A stretch of DNA of 64,000 bases. Origin: Flectobacillus sp049240685. GTDB taxonomy: Bacteria > Bacteroidota > Bacteroidia > Cytophagales > Spirosomataceae. The DNA lies in the NCBI RefSeq assembly GCF_049240685.1, contig NZ_JBMLSD010000437.1, positions 23,920 through 87,919 on the forward strand. Reading direction: 5' to 3'. Below are positions 17,557 through 26,276 of this stretch, piece after piece. Positions within the stretch are counted from its first letter, which is position 1. Every line of letters starts with the position of its first letter. The translations under genes and the position numbers were made by a program. The notes beneath the pieces are model-generated. The model made no database searches and had not been told where the DNA came from. It saw only the letters and a program-made list of their open reading frames with translations.

Positions 17557-19113
17557 ATGACAAAGAAACGAACGATAGCTTTACGTAAAAAGCAAGATTA
17601 TCAAGACCGATACATCATCCGAATGCAAGGAGGTAAAGCAGGACTCGTGGAAGCTACCTCCAGAATGGACATTCATGAGTTTCGTGTGTTTATGGCTATG
17701 CTAACGATGGTATTACCTGACGATGATGATTTTGCGGAATACGAAATTCGTACGCAAGACATTATAAAGCTCTATTCATTGAGCGATGATGGTCGATACT
17801 ACGATGCTATTCGTGATGCCGCAGAGCGTCTTTTTAATAAACGTTTTGTAATCTATGAAAAAAAGGAAGATGGGGAGATTTATAAAACGACTATTCACTT
17901 AATAGACGAGACAAGTGAGCCTGTCAAAAAAAGTGAAAAGAACCGTATTCGTTTAAAGTTTAACCCCAAACTTAAACCCTATTTATTAGAGCTCCAAAGA
18001 GAATATTTGACGATTGATATTCGAAATATTGCAGATGTACAAAGCCCTACATCGGTAAAGATGTACTTAATTTTGAAGCATCAGTTTAATTTGGGAAACC
18101 ATCGTGCGCGATATTCGGTGGCACGCCTACGTGAGATTTTGGCGATTCAAGATAATGAATATCCGATGTATGGGAATTTCAAACAGAAGATTTTACAAAA
18201 AACAATCAACGACTTTGAGAAATACACAGATTTGGTTGTAACGCAATTGGAAGAGGAAAAGGTAGGCCGTGCAGTAGATGCTGTTATTTTTCATCTGGAA
18301 GAAAAAAAGGCACCGAAGCAACTTGAACAGATTGCGAAAAAACTTACCAGACAAGTCATCAAGTCTACGAATGGTAGCATTGTAGTGGCTTCGAGAACAC
18401 AAGATTTTATGGAGGAGATTACACCTAGCGAGGTAATTGAGTCCACGCTCATTCAATCCGAAGAGGGAATTAGTACATTGGATCAGTTATATGAGAACGT
18501 TAGGCGTTTTAGAATTGCCAAAAATACCCTTAAAAAGTGGTTAGATAATTATTCTGAAGAACAGGTAAAGCGTTCGATTGATTATGTGATTGCTAAAATA
18601 GATAAGGGCGAAAAAATCAAAAGTGTAGGAGGCTATATCTATAACCGTATCAAGGATGCTGATTGGGGACATGACGAAGTGGCAAAGGAGGTAAACTTAA
18701 AACCCAAAGGCCCCTCTCCTATTGAGATTCAGAAAGCACATCAGCTACAAAACGAGCTGGAGAAATTGAAAGTTGACTTACAAAAAGAGTATTTTCAAGA
18801 AAGGTTGGGCCTTGTTCAAACCTTAGTACAAGACGAGCAAGCTTTGATAGCGCAGTTGATGATGCAACTCAAAAACGATAATTCGAGCGAGAATCCTAAT
18901 ATTTTGGCTGAGCTTGCACAATCAAATTATCAGTTATATCCCGAATTAGATCAGGTGCAAGAATTTTTGGTAAACTTTGACAAAGGTGGGATTTTTCAAG
19001 GATATATGTTCGAAAAAGTGGAGAAGCTATACCCTACGAGATTTGCTAAAATAAGAGAAGAATTTCAGTCAAAAGCCTTGAAGATTGGACTTAGTGGTAA
19101 TGTTTTCTTTTAG
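17557..19113 (+). CDS. Plasmid replication initiator, Rep_3 (RepB) family
   Basis: 518 residues. Residues about 15-245 contain the two winged-helix domains of the Rep_3 superfamily: RMDIHEFRVFMAML near 37-50, RFVIYEKKEDGEIYKTTIHL, RIRLKFNPKLKPYLLEL, and SVKMYLILKHQFNLGNH with RYSVARLREIL. The C-terminal ~270 residues are a long helical extension (coiled-coil-like from about 395) not found in minimal plasmid initiators. It binds the iterons upstream to open the origin. The ATG lies 121 bp after the palindrome that probably represses it. It converges on parB with a palindromic terminator between them. Whether the replicon is free or integrated cannot be seen. Confidence 0.9.
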   Translation: MTKKRTIALRKKQDYQDRYIIRMQGGKAGLVEATSRMDIHEFRVFMAMLTMVLPDDDDFAEYEIRTQDIIKLYSLSDDGRYYDAIRDAAERLFNKRFVIYEKKEDGEIYKTTIHLIDETSEPVKKSEKNRIRLKFNPKLKPYLLELQREYLTIDIRNIADVQSPTSVKMYLILKHQFNLGNHRARYSVARLREILAIQDNEYPMYGNFKQKILQKTINDFEKYTDLVVTQLEEEKVGRAVDAVIFHLEEKKAPKQLEQIAKKLTRQVIKSTNGSIVVASRTQDFMEEITPSEVIESTLIQSEEGISTLDQLYENVRRFRIAKNTLKKWLDNYSEEQVKRSIDYVIAKIDKGEKIKSVGGYIYNRIKDADWGHDEVAKEVNLKPKGPSPIEIQKAHQLQNELEKLKVDLQKEYFQERLGLVQTLVQDEQALIAQLMMQLKNDNSSENPNILAELAQSNYQLYPELDQVQEFLVNFDKGGIFQGYMFEKVEKLYPTRFAKIREEFQSKALKIGLSGNVFF

Positions 19114-19119
19114 AATTTT

Positions 19120-19160
19120 TTGTCGTATCAAATGGTCATTATGACCATTTGATACGACAA
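19120..19160. terminator. Bidirectional terminator containing a parS-like core
   Basis: Two perfect 20-bp arms (19120-19139 and 19141-19160) meet at one base, with T-runs on both outer sides, in the 52-bp gap between the convergent rep and parB genes. The centre TGGTCATTATGACCA (19133-19147) and flanks ATCAAA...TTTGAT are those of the parS-like array at 21.1-21.5 kb. It can act as a terminator for both genes and as a ParB binding site. Confidence 0.75.
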
Positions 19161-19165
19161 CTTTT

Positions 19166-20071
19166 TTAGAAGAATTTTTTAAAATTATTGAAGGATTTTT
19201 GTGCTTCGTCCAAATCTACTTTGTTTCTTGATTCGAAGGCAATTCTTATTTTTTCTAAAACATCTTCATATAGAATCTCAATGGCAGGCTCCTCTTGCGC
19301 TTTTACCAAATTGGCTGCTTGCGTTTGAGATACCAATGCTTCAAATTGAGAAAGATTCTCTATAGGCTCTTCGATTTGTTGTTTGGATAATTTTTGAACT
19401 TTAGCTTTTTCAATTTTTGCTTTTCCCGAAAGAACTTCATTTCTTAATTGTGTACTAAATTTTTCAAGACCTGCCGCAAATTCCGCATCACGACGAATGG
19501 TTTTTTCGGACACATTGTATTCTTCAGCAAGCTTTTTGGCTGTTGAGTTCTCCTGAGAAATGTCGGCCATCAATTGGTCATTTTGACCATTAGATGACTC
19601 TTTTTTAAAGTTCAACCCAACATTAGCTTTTTCGGTCTGATAACGAAGTCCTCGAAGATAAGAAGCTTGTTGAGGGTTCAAATTACGACGACCCAATTGT
19701 AGGTCAATCATGTATTCTTTGGCTTCTTTGATTGAATCAAAGGGTACCAACTGAACATTAAAATTAATCCCCAATTCGCTACAAATATTATAACGGTTGT
19801 GACCATCTACCAACACATACGCAGCCTCTTCTGCCGAGCCTGTGCCAATAATTTCTTTGGTTGTTTCCCAAACTAAGAGAGGGTCTTTACAGCCATCCTT
19901 AAGCAGGTTCGAACGTAACTGTTCGTATTCCTGAGGTAATAGAGGTGGAATGAAATCTCGTAGTTCGTCGAGAATCGTAATATTAGATTTGATTTTCTCG
20001 ACATAACTAAAAGAGTTGGTGATAGCTTCCCTTGCTTTAGATTTCAAGGTGCTTTTAAAATCTTTTGCCAT
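19166..20071 (-). CDS. parB: ParB/Spo0J-like plasmid partition protein
   Basis: 301 residues. A ParB N-terminal nuclease-like domain spans about 30-130, with VLVDGHNRYN (87-95) in place of the usual GERRxRA box. A helix-turn-helix lies at about 177-198 (TAKKLAEEYNVSEKTIRRD), and a helical C-terminal dimerisation region follows. It starts 2 nt after the parA stop, so the two genes form one transcript. A copy of the parS-like palindrome (19575-19589) lies inside the coding sequence, at about codons 161-166. It should bind the palindromes and, with ParA, segregate the replicon. The Asn-Arg-Tyr variant of the box may mean altered CTP handling. Confidence 0.85.
   Translation of the reverse strand: MAKDFKSTLKSKAREAITNSFSYVEKIKSNITILDELRDFIPPLLPQEYEQLRSNLLKDGCKDPLLVWETTKEIIGTGSAEEAAYVLVDGHNRYNICSELGINFNVQLVPFDSIKEAKEYMIDLQLGRRNLNPQQASYLRGLRYQTEKANVGLNFKKESSNGQNDQLMADISQENSTAKKLAEEYNVSEKTIRRDAEFAAGLEKFSTQLRNEVLSGKAKIEKAKVQKLSKQQIEEPIENLSQFEALVSQTQAANLVKAQEEPAIEILYEDVLEKIRIAFESRNKVDLDEAQKSFNNFKKFF
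19575..19589. repeat. parS-like palindrome inside parB
   Basis: TGGTCATTTTGACCA, identical to the core of two of the six copies in the array beyond parA (first and sixth), here within coding sequence. Intragenic parS sites are known for other ParB systems. Confidence 0.7.
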
Positions 20072-20073
20072 AA

Positions 20074-21018
20074 TTAGAATAGGGTTAAATACTCGGCACA
20101 GAAGGTATCATAACATTTTGCTGCTTCCGAATCTTTGTCATACATCCTGATAGGGATTTGTTCAATTTGAGCTTTCTGAAAGGCTATCAAGTGGCGGATT
20201 TCATTACTGAAAATACGGACATGATTGAATTCTTCACGCACCAAATCCTTGATACCATTATGAACGGTATTGTTACGAACCATCGTGAATACAATTCCAT
20301 CCACTTGCAAAGAAGGATTAAAGATTTGTCGAGCTTCCGAAACACGTTCCAATAAAGTGTTGAGACCTTTCAAGGCTGACATTTCTGGAAGCAAAGTAAT
20401 CAAGCAACTATTGGATGCCTGCATCGCACTCATGGTAAGAATATTCAACGATGGCGGGCAATCAATCAAAATAAAATCATAGTTTTCACTTAATCTTGAA
20501 ATAAGAATTTTGAGACGTTGCTCTCCTCCTACTTTGTTGATTAACTCAGTTTCGGCTTTGGACAACTCAATATCTGATGGGCAAATATAAAGGTTGTCGG
20601 CCACCTGGTAACTTGGCAAGTCTTGAAGTTTTACCAAGCTGGTGTAAACTTGTTTTTCATCCTGAATATCAACATCAAAAATTTGACTCAAATTACCTTG
20701 TGGATCAAGGTCGATGAGCAATACTTTGAAACCCTTCTTAGCAATTGCTTCACCCAAATAACCAGTGGTAGTAGTTTTGCCTACACCTCCTTTGTGGTTG
20801 ATAACCGATACCACGCGGGCTTTCTCAAAGAGGTCTGGAGAGTAGCCATAAGCTGTCAGAACTGGCAATAAAGATTCTACGTGCTTATCGCTTAACTTTC
20901 TTTCACCTTTAAGCGCTTTGGCGATAGTATCTTTAGGTAAATTTGCTTCACGCTCTAACGTAGCAATCGATAAGGCGTTGCGCCTTCTGATAAATCTAAG
21001 CAGTTGGTCTTGTATCAT
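20074..21018 (-). CDS. parA: ParA-type partition ATPase with N-terminal DNA-binding region
   Basis: 314 residues. The first ~65 form an HTH-like segment (LSIATLEREANLPKDTIAK). The deviant Walker A is INHKGGVGKTTTT (signature Lys76, P-loop Lys81), A' is LLIDLDPQGN and Walker B is FILIDCPPS. This layout is that of type Ia plasmid ParA, which also represses its own promoter. Paired inverted repeats (21031-21077) sit just upstream of the start, as expected for autoregulation. ParA moves ParB-parS complexes on the nucleoid. It is the first gene of the parAB operon, with the centromere-like array directly upstream. Confidence 0.92.
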   Translation of the reverse strand: MIQDQLLRFIRRRNALSIATLEREANLPKDTIAKALKGERKLSDKHVESLLPVLTAYGYSPDLFEKARVVSVINHKGGVGKTTTTGYLGEAIAKKGFKVLLIDLDPQGNLSQIFDVDIQDEKQVYTSLVKLQDLPSYQVADNLYICPSDIELSKAETELINKVGGEQRLKILISRLSENYDFILIDCPPSLNILTMSAMQASNSCLITLLPEMSALKGLNTLLERVSEARQIFNPSLQVDGIVFTMVRNNTVHNGIKDLVREEFNHVRIFSNEIRHLIAFQKAQIEQIPIRMYDKDSEAAKCYDTFCAEYLTLF

Positions 21019-21030
21019 TTCTTTTGCATG

Positions 21031-21077
21031 TAATTATATACAAATATAATTATTTTGCATGATTTTTTATGCAAAAT
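21031..21077 (-). promoter_or_regulatory. parAB promoter/operator region
   Basis: On the minus strand TATATTTG (complement of 21041-21048) matches the -7 consensus TAnnTTTG. It is overlapped by the inverted repeat TAATTATA / TATAATTA (21031-21038 and 21045-21052). A second inverted repeat, ATTTTGCAT / ATGCAAAAT (21052-21060 and 21069-21077), lies at the -33 side. Such overlap is expected for a promoter repressed by ParA. Confidence 0.55.
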
Positions 21078-21094
21078 ACTTGAGAAAAATTTTA

Positions 21095-21510
21095 GCTATC
21101 AAATGGTCATTTTGACCAATAGATGAGCGTCTCTTTTTTAGAATAATTGTTAAAATCTGATATTAAATATTTCTATCTATTGGTCAAAATGACCATTTGA
21201 TGCGTGTCCTATTTCTAGAATAATTGTTAGAATCTGATGTCAAATATTTCTATCAAATGGTCAAAATGACCATTTGATGTGTGTCCTTTTTTGGAATAAT
21301 TGTTAAAATCTGATGTCAAAGATTTCTATCAAATGGTCAAAATGACCATTTGATACGTGTCCTATTTTTAGAATAATTGTTAAAATCTGATATTAAATAT
21401 TTCTATCTATTGGTCAAAATGACCATTTGATGCGTGTCCATTTTTAGAATAATTGTTAAAATCTGAAGTCAAATATTTCTATCTATTGGTCATTTTGACC
21501 ATTTGATAAA
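21095..21510. repeat. Centromere-like array: six parS-like palindromes in 77-bp tandem repeats
   Basis: Palindrome cores start at 21104, 21181, 21258, 21334, 21411 and 21487, a period of 76-77 bp. Cores are TGGTCAAAATGACCA (four) or TGGTCATTTTGACCA (two), flanked by ATCAAA or ATCTAT and TTTGAT. The spacer is conserved too (GTGTCC...TAGAATAATTGTTAAAATCTGA). The palindrome recurs in parB and between rep and parB. Placement next to parAB indicates the partition site. Confidence 0.88.
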
Positions 21511-21545
21511 GCGGGCATTTTCCAGCTAAGAAAAACAATTTGAAA

Positions 21546-21604
21546 ATTATTTAAAATGATTCTAAATAATACTTGACAATTTAATTCTTTTTTACATACC
21601 TTTG
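21546..21604 (+). promoter_or_regulatory. Heme-operon promoter with upstream inverted repeat
   Basis: TTG at 21573-21575 and TACCTTTG at 21597-21604, separated by 21 nt, fit the Bacteroidota promoter. The start would be near 21611, about 70 nt before the receptor ATG. Just upstream is ATTATTTA-N9-TAAATAAT (21546-21553 and 21563-21570), a possible site for a Fur-family or other iron regulator. The regulator is not identified. Confidence 0.6.
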
Positions 21605-21682
21605 TGCAGTTATTTATATTAAGTCTAAATAAAAATAGTAAACCATTTAAGATTATCTCTTTTTTGAACTAGCATCAAATCC

Positions 21683-23968
21683 ATGAAATATAAGAGTGTT
21701 GTGTTATTGCTGCTTTGTTTGGTAGCAAGCTGGCAAATATTTGCCCAAGAAAACATCATAGAGGGAAAGGTTATCAATACGGAAGGATTGCCGATTGAAG
21801 GCGCCACTATCCTATTGCTAAAATCTGGTAAAGGTACGGTTAGTAAATCGGATGGAAGGTTTAGTTTGAGAGTTGTACAAAATCAATCGGAACAGATAAA
21901 AATTAGCTCTGTTGGATTTGAAACAGTGGTAAAAACCATCGATCTTAGAAGGTCTTCGAAATTAGAGGTAACCTTAAATCCTTCTGTAAAAAACTTAGAT
22001 GAGGTAGTCGTAACAGGTCAACCGCAAGGTCAAACGCTTCGAAACTCGGTTTATCAAGTAAGGGTCATCGACAGAGCAAGAATAGAACAAAGAGCTGCCA
22101 CCAATGTAATAGGCGTCTTGAATAATGAAATAGGCTTCAGATTTTCGAATGATATGGCTTTGGGTACAACCGATATTCAGTTGATGGGAATGTCGGGTCG
22201 AAATGTAAAAATTTTACTAGATGGTGTACCAATGCTTGACCGTGGAGATACAAGAGAAAGCTTGAACCAAATAGATATCAATAGTATCGAACGAATTGAG
22301 ATAGTAGAAGGGCCAATGTCCGTAAACTATGGCACGGATGCTTTGGCGGGAGTTATTAATATTATTACCAAAAAAGGAAATTCGCATCACTGGAGTTTGT
22401 CTGCAAAAGTTCAGGAAGAAACCGTCGCAAATGAATACGGTTTTAGTAAAAACGTAGGAGATGTTTGGAATGGCATACACCTTCAAAGTATTGCTGGAAG
22501 CTGGCAAGGCAAAGCTCTCTCCTTTTCGGCAGGTTTGACTAATCAAAGTTTTGGTGGTTGGCAAGGCAGTTCTACAGGAAGAAATAAAGAATGGTTGCCT
22601 AAGACACAAACACTGGCAAATGCTAAAATGGGCTATCGTTTAAAAAGTGCCGAATTCTATTACCGACTTGATGGCCTAGATGAAGATATTGTAAATCTTG
22701 GGGCAGTCAATATCAATACCAATCAAGCACGTGACCAGCGTTTTTTGACAACTCGATTGATGCACCAACTACAAGGTAATTGGCGAGTAAATGAAAAAGT
22801 AAGTGTAAATTTCTTGGCCGCCTATACCGACTATCAGCGTAAAACCCAAACCTCAATTTTGGATTTGAATACAGGTAAAAGAACGCTTTCGCTTGGGGCA
22901 GGAGAACAAGATATTTCAAAATTTAATAATGCCATGACACGTGCAACAGCCTATTATCGTTGGTCTAAGCTATTAAATATACAAGCGGGTGTTGAAATCA
23001 ATGCAGACCGAGCTAGTGGCGCGCGAATCGAAGGTACGCCAAGTATCAACGACTATGCGATTTTTGTAGCACCAGAAATTAACCTCGACTCGGTTGTACT
23101 GATTCGCCCTGGTTTTAGATTCATCAAAAACTCGGTATACCCAGCGCCGCCGTTGATACCAGCGCTGAATGTAAAGATAAAATTGAGCCAACATTGGGAT
23201 TGGCGCTTGGCGTATGCACAAGGATTTAGAGCACCAGCATTGAGAGAATTATACTTTAATTTCTTTGACGCAAGTCATTCTATCAAAGGCAATCCTAATT
23301 TGAAAGCAGAAAATTCAGACAGCTTCAATGCCTCCCTGACTCGGATAGGCAATATTGGGAAGTTTCAACATAAATCTACTTTAACAGGATTTTATAATGA
23401 TTTTAGAAATTTGATCAGCTATGGTACTGATCCAACGAACCCTAGTGTGTCGCAAACGATAAATATCGATAGATTTAAAACAACAGGCTTTACGATTGAA
23501 CAAACCTTGGCTACGCAAAAATTACGTGCCAGCTTGGGACTTTCATACATTGGCAGATACAATCAACTATTGAGTGACGAAAGCCTTGCGAATGTAGCCA
23601 TGGAAAGTTTTTTATGGTCGCCAGAAATCAATACTAATATTAGCTATACCCTTGGTACAGCTACCACATTAGGTTTGTTTTATAAATTTTCAGGAACACA
23701 ACCTGCCTATCAAGCCAGTACAGATACGCAAGGTAATGCAATAGCAAAGTTGACCGAGGTCGGAAGTTTTCATTGGGCAGATTTTACCATAACCCAAAAA
23801 CTAAAGTATGGCCTTCAGCTTAATGCAGGGGTAAAAAACATAGCTAATGTTACAAGATTAACTAATACAGGGACAAGTTCAGGCTCGGCGCACAGCACAA
23901 GCGGGCCAGTACCGATGAGTTATGGTCGCTCCTATTTTGCAGGAATTACCTATCAAATTCATCAATAA
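21683..23968 (+). CDS. hmuR: TonB-dependent heme/hemoprotein receptor
   Basis: 761 residues with a signal peptide (to about Phe-Ala-Gln). Residues about 25-100 are a CarboxypepD_reg-like domain (IEGKVINTEGLPIEGATILLL). The plug follows (VTGQPQGQTLRNSVYQVRVI; LLDGVPM; IERIEIVEGPMSVNYGTDAL) and then a 22-strand barrel ending in an aromatic-containing strand (FAGITYQIHQ). A FRAP motif (FRAPALRELYFNF, with the NPNL box) is typical of heme receptors. The next five genes form a heme ABC importer, HmuY and HmuS, so heme is the likely cargo. The symbol follows the operon; the fit to HmuR itself is inferred. Confidence 0.82.
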   Translation: MKYKSVVLLLLCLVASWQIFAQENIIEGKVINTEGLPIEGATILLLKSGKGTVSKSDGRFSLRVVQNQSEQIKISSVGFETVVKTIDLRRSSKLEVTLNPSVKNLDEVVVTGQPQGQTLRNSVYQVRVIDRARIEQRAATNVIGVLNNEIGFRFSNDMALGTTDIQLMGMSGRNVKILLDGVPMLDRGDTRESLNQIDINSIERIEIVEGPMSVNYGTDALAGVINIITKKGNSHHWSLSAKVQEETVANEYGFSKNVGDVWNGIHLQSIAGSWQGKALSFSAGLTNQSFGGWQGSSTGRNKEWLPKTQTLANAKMGYRLKSAEFYYRLDGLDEDIVNLGAVNINTNQARDQRFLTTRLMHQLQGNWRVNEKVSVNFLAAYTDYQRKTQTSILDLNTGKRTLSLGAGEQDISKFNNAMTRATAYYRWSKLLNIQAGVEINADRASGARIEGTPSINDYAIFVAPEINLDSVVLIRPGFRFIKNSVYPAPPLIPALNVKIKLSQHWDWRLAYAQGFRAPALRELYFNFFDASHSIKGNPNLKAENSDSFNASLTRIGNIGKFQHKSTLTGFYNDFRNLISYGTDPTNPSVSQTINIDRFKTTGFTIEQTLATQKLRASLGLSYIGRYNQLLSDESLANVAMESFLWSPEINTNISYTLGTATTLGLFYKFSGTQPAYQASTDTQGNAIAKLTEVGSFHWADFTITQKLKYGLQLNAGVKNIANVTRLTNTGTSSGSAHSTSGPVPMSYGRSYFAGITYQIHQ

Positions 23969-24003
23969 TTTTAACAATCATTCTCATAAATTAACATAAA
24001 ATA

Positions 24004-25398
24004 ATGAAGTATTTTTCTCAACTAGTAGGAGCATTACTGTTAGGTGGTGCTTTGGTGGTATCGTCATGCAAAGATACAGAGATTGCTCTACCCGATAATT
24101 TGGCACAATTTGAAGCAACACAGCAAGGAATTGACGCAGCTACAACCGAATCAGTCATAAAAGTGAAGCTTTCGAGAGCGGTAGAATCGACTACTTCGGT
24201 TACTTTACAATTAACAGCCACAGGGCTTACTTATGGAACAGAGTTTAGCACAGAACCTGCCGCAAGCAATAATCAGATTACACTTCAAGTTCCGGCTGGA
24301 AGTAGTGAAACATCTTTTAAACTAACTAAAAAAGCAGGTATTTTCCTAAGTGGTTCTGAATCTCTCGCTGTCAAAATCACTTCAACGACCAACTCGGTTT
24401 TGGTAGGAACAAATGCAGAACTGACCGTGAAATTTACAGCTATTGTGTCGGAAGGCTCAACCCTCAAACTTAATGGAGGAACTGGAGGCTCATCGGCAGT
24501 TAATTCGGTTTGGGTAGATTTTAGTAATAATAGTCAGACAGCTGTAGCTCGTGCTGCTTGGGATTTGGGTTTTTATACGGGTAGTAGTTTTGTGGTAAAA
24601 ATCAATAATTTAACTGCCGCAACAGCGATTGTTACGACCAAAACAGATATAAATCAAGTAAGTGCGGCCGATACCGTTGGCAAAAACTTGACTTTAGGAT
24701 TTGAAACGGCTCATTTTGCTTTGGTTGATGATGTGACAGGAGATATTTCTAAAACCGTGATAGCCGCAGTTTCAGCAACCGATGCAGACAATAAAGTCTA
24801 TATTTTGAACAGAGGAACTGGCGGGGCTACTGCCAAGAAAGATTTGATGAAACTACGTGTATTAAGAAATACATCTGGTGGATATACTTTACAGTATGCC
24901 AAACTAAATGAAACAAGCTATCAAACTATGACAATTGCTAAAGATGCCTCTTTGCAATTTGTTTATACCTCATTCGATAGCACAAGTCCAGTTTCGGTAG
25001 AGCCAGCCAAAGAAAAATGGGATATTCAATGGACAGGGGCTTTGTATAAAACGGCACTATCAGCAACAGCAGATATCCCGTATTACTTCTCCGACCAAGT
25101 ATTTATCAATCATTTGGCAGGTGTCCAAGCTGCAGAGGTTTTGACCAGCACTGTAAGTTATGATGCATTCGCGGAAAGTAATATTAGTTCTATTACGTTT
25201 GGTAATAACCGTTCGGTGATTGGAGCCAATTGGAGAGCTACCACAGGAACAGTTGGCGTAAAAACAGATAGATTCTATGTGGTAAAAGATGCTTCGGGAA
25301 ATGTGTATAAATTGAAATTCTTGAACTTCACTTCCGCTGACGGTGGCGAACGAGGCTATCCGAATATTGAATATAAATTGGTAAAGAAAGCCCAATAG
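24004..25398 (+). CDS. HmuY-family heme-binding lipoprotein
   Basis: 464 residues with lipobox VVSSC (Cys22). Residues about 30-140 are a Calx-beta-like or Ig-like region (Thr/Ser-rich). Residues about 150-464 match the HmuY family, with WVDFSNNSQTAVARAAWDLG, KWDIQWTG, RFYVVKDASGNVYKLKFLNF and the near-C-terminal RGYPNIEY. HmuY of Porphyromonas is a surface hemophore-like protein that passes heme to the TonB receptor. This version is about twice as long because of the N-terminal addition. It lies 35 nt after the receptor gene, in the same operon. Confidence 0.85.
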   Translation: MKYFSQLVGALLLGGALVVSSCKDTEIALPDNLAQFEATQQGIDAATTESVIKVKLSRAVESTTSVTLQLTATGLTYGTEFSTEPAASNNQITLQVPAGSSETSFKLTKKAGIFLSGSESLAVKITSTTNSVLVGTNAELTVKFTAIVSEGSTLKLNGGTGGSSAVNSVWVDFSNNSQTAVARAAWDLGFYTGSSFVVKINNLTAATAIVTTKTDINQVSAADTVGKNLTLGFETAHFALVDDVTGDISKTVIAAVSATDADNKVYILNRGTGGATAKKDLMKLRVLRNTSGGYTLQYAKLNETSYQTMTIAKDASLQFVYTSFDSTSPVSVEPAKEKWDIQWTGALYKTALSATADIPYYFSDQVFINHLAGVQAAEVLTSTVSYDAFAESNISSITFGNNRSVIGANWRATTGTVGVKTDRFYVVKDASGNVYKLKFLNFTSADGGERGYPNIEYKLVKKAQ

Positions 25399-25435
25399 TA
25401 TAAAGAGGCAAGAGAACATTCATGTAGAAAAGGTT

Positions 25436-26272
25436 ATGAAAAAAATCATTTTAGGGTATTTATTACTTTGTAATATTGCTCTTTTTGCACAAACAAAAAC
25501 ACCAAGAATTGTTTCTATCAGTGGTGCTGTTACAGAAATATTGGTTGGATTAGGTTTACAAAACCAGATTGTTGGTACGGATGTAACCTCCAATTACCCA
25601 GCCTCAATAGAGAAACTTCCAAAGGTAGGTCACAACCGAGGTATCGGAGCTGAGGCAACTTTAGCATTGCAACCTACCATTGTGATTGGTACAAAAGATG
25701 AAAAAGGAAGTTCTTTTCTGAAACCAGAGGTAGAGTCTCAATTCAAATCGGCGGGAGTAAAAGTTCAGATGTTTACTCAAATCTATACCGTGGAAGGTAC
25801 AAAGAAACTCATAGATGAAGTAGCGTCATATTTTGGAAAAAAAGCTGAAGCACAACGCTTAAAACAGCAGATTGATGTGTCTCTTAAACAAGTCAAAAAA
25901 CTCAAATCTTCGCCCAAAGTATTATTTATCTATGCTCGTGGCATGGGAGCGCTGTCGGTGGCTGGTAATGGCACCTCAGTAAAAAGCTTGATAGAACTGG
26001 CAGGCGCACAAAACGCGGTCAATGATTTTGAGAATTTCAAACCACTCACCCCCGAGGCACTAGTAGCAGCAAATCCAGATTATATATTGCTATTTGATTC
26101 GGGTTTGGAAAGCATAGATGGTACAGCGGGATTATTAAAAATCCCTGGGGTGGCGCAAACCACGGCTGGTAAGAAAAAGCAATTTATCACCATGGACGGA
26201 GCCATGCTAACAGGCTTTGGACCCAGAGTTGGATTGGCAGTGTTGGAACTGAATAAAAAAATTAACCTTTAA
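25436..26272 (+). CDS. hmuT: Heme ABC transporter substrate-binding protein
   Basis: 278 residues with a signal peptide (to about Phe-Ala-Gln). A PeriBP_2 (TroA-like) fold protein: RIVSISGAVTEILVGLGLQNQIVGTD at the N-terminus in parts, NYPASIEKLPKVGHNRGIGAEATLAL, then FIYARGMGALSVAGNGTSV and the tail GFGPRVGLAVLELN. These are features of HmuT/HutB. It receives heme in the periplasm and hands it to the permease. The start ATG is 37 nt after the HmuY stop; the permease begins 4 nt after its own stop. Confidence 0.9.
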   Translation: MKKIILGYLLLCNIALFAQTKTPRIVSISGAVTEILVGLGLQNQIVGTDVTSNYPASIEKLPKVGHNRGIGAEATLALQPTIVIGTKDEKGSSFLKPEVESQFKSAGVKVQMFTQIYTVEGTKKLIDEVASYFGKKAEAQRLKQQIDVSLKQVKKLKSSPKVLFIYARGMGALSVAGNGTSVKSLIELAGAQNAVNDFENFKPLTPEALVAANPDYILLFDSGLESIDGTAGLLKIPGVAQTTAGKKKQFITMDGAMLTGFGPRVGLAVLELNKKINL

Positions 26273-26276
26273 ACCC

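Noticed and set aside
21095..21510. Regular 77-bp repeats that might be read as a CRISPR array
   Set aside because: The spacers are conserved as well as the repeats, the period is long, the cores are palindromes next to parAB, and there are no cas genes.
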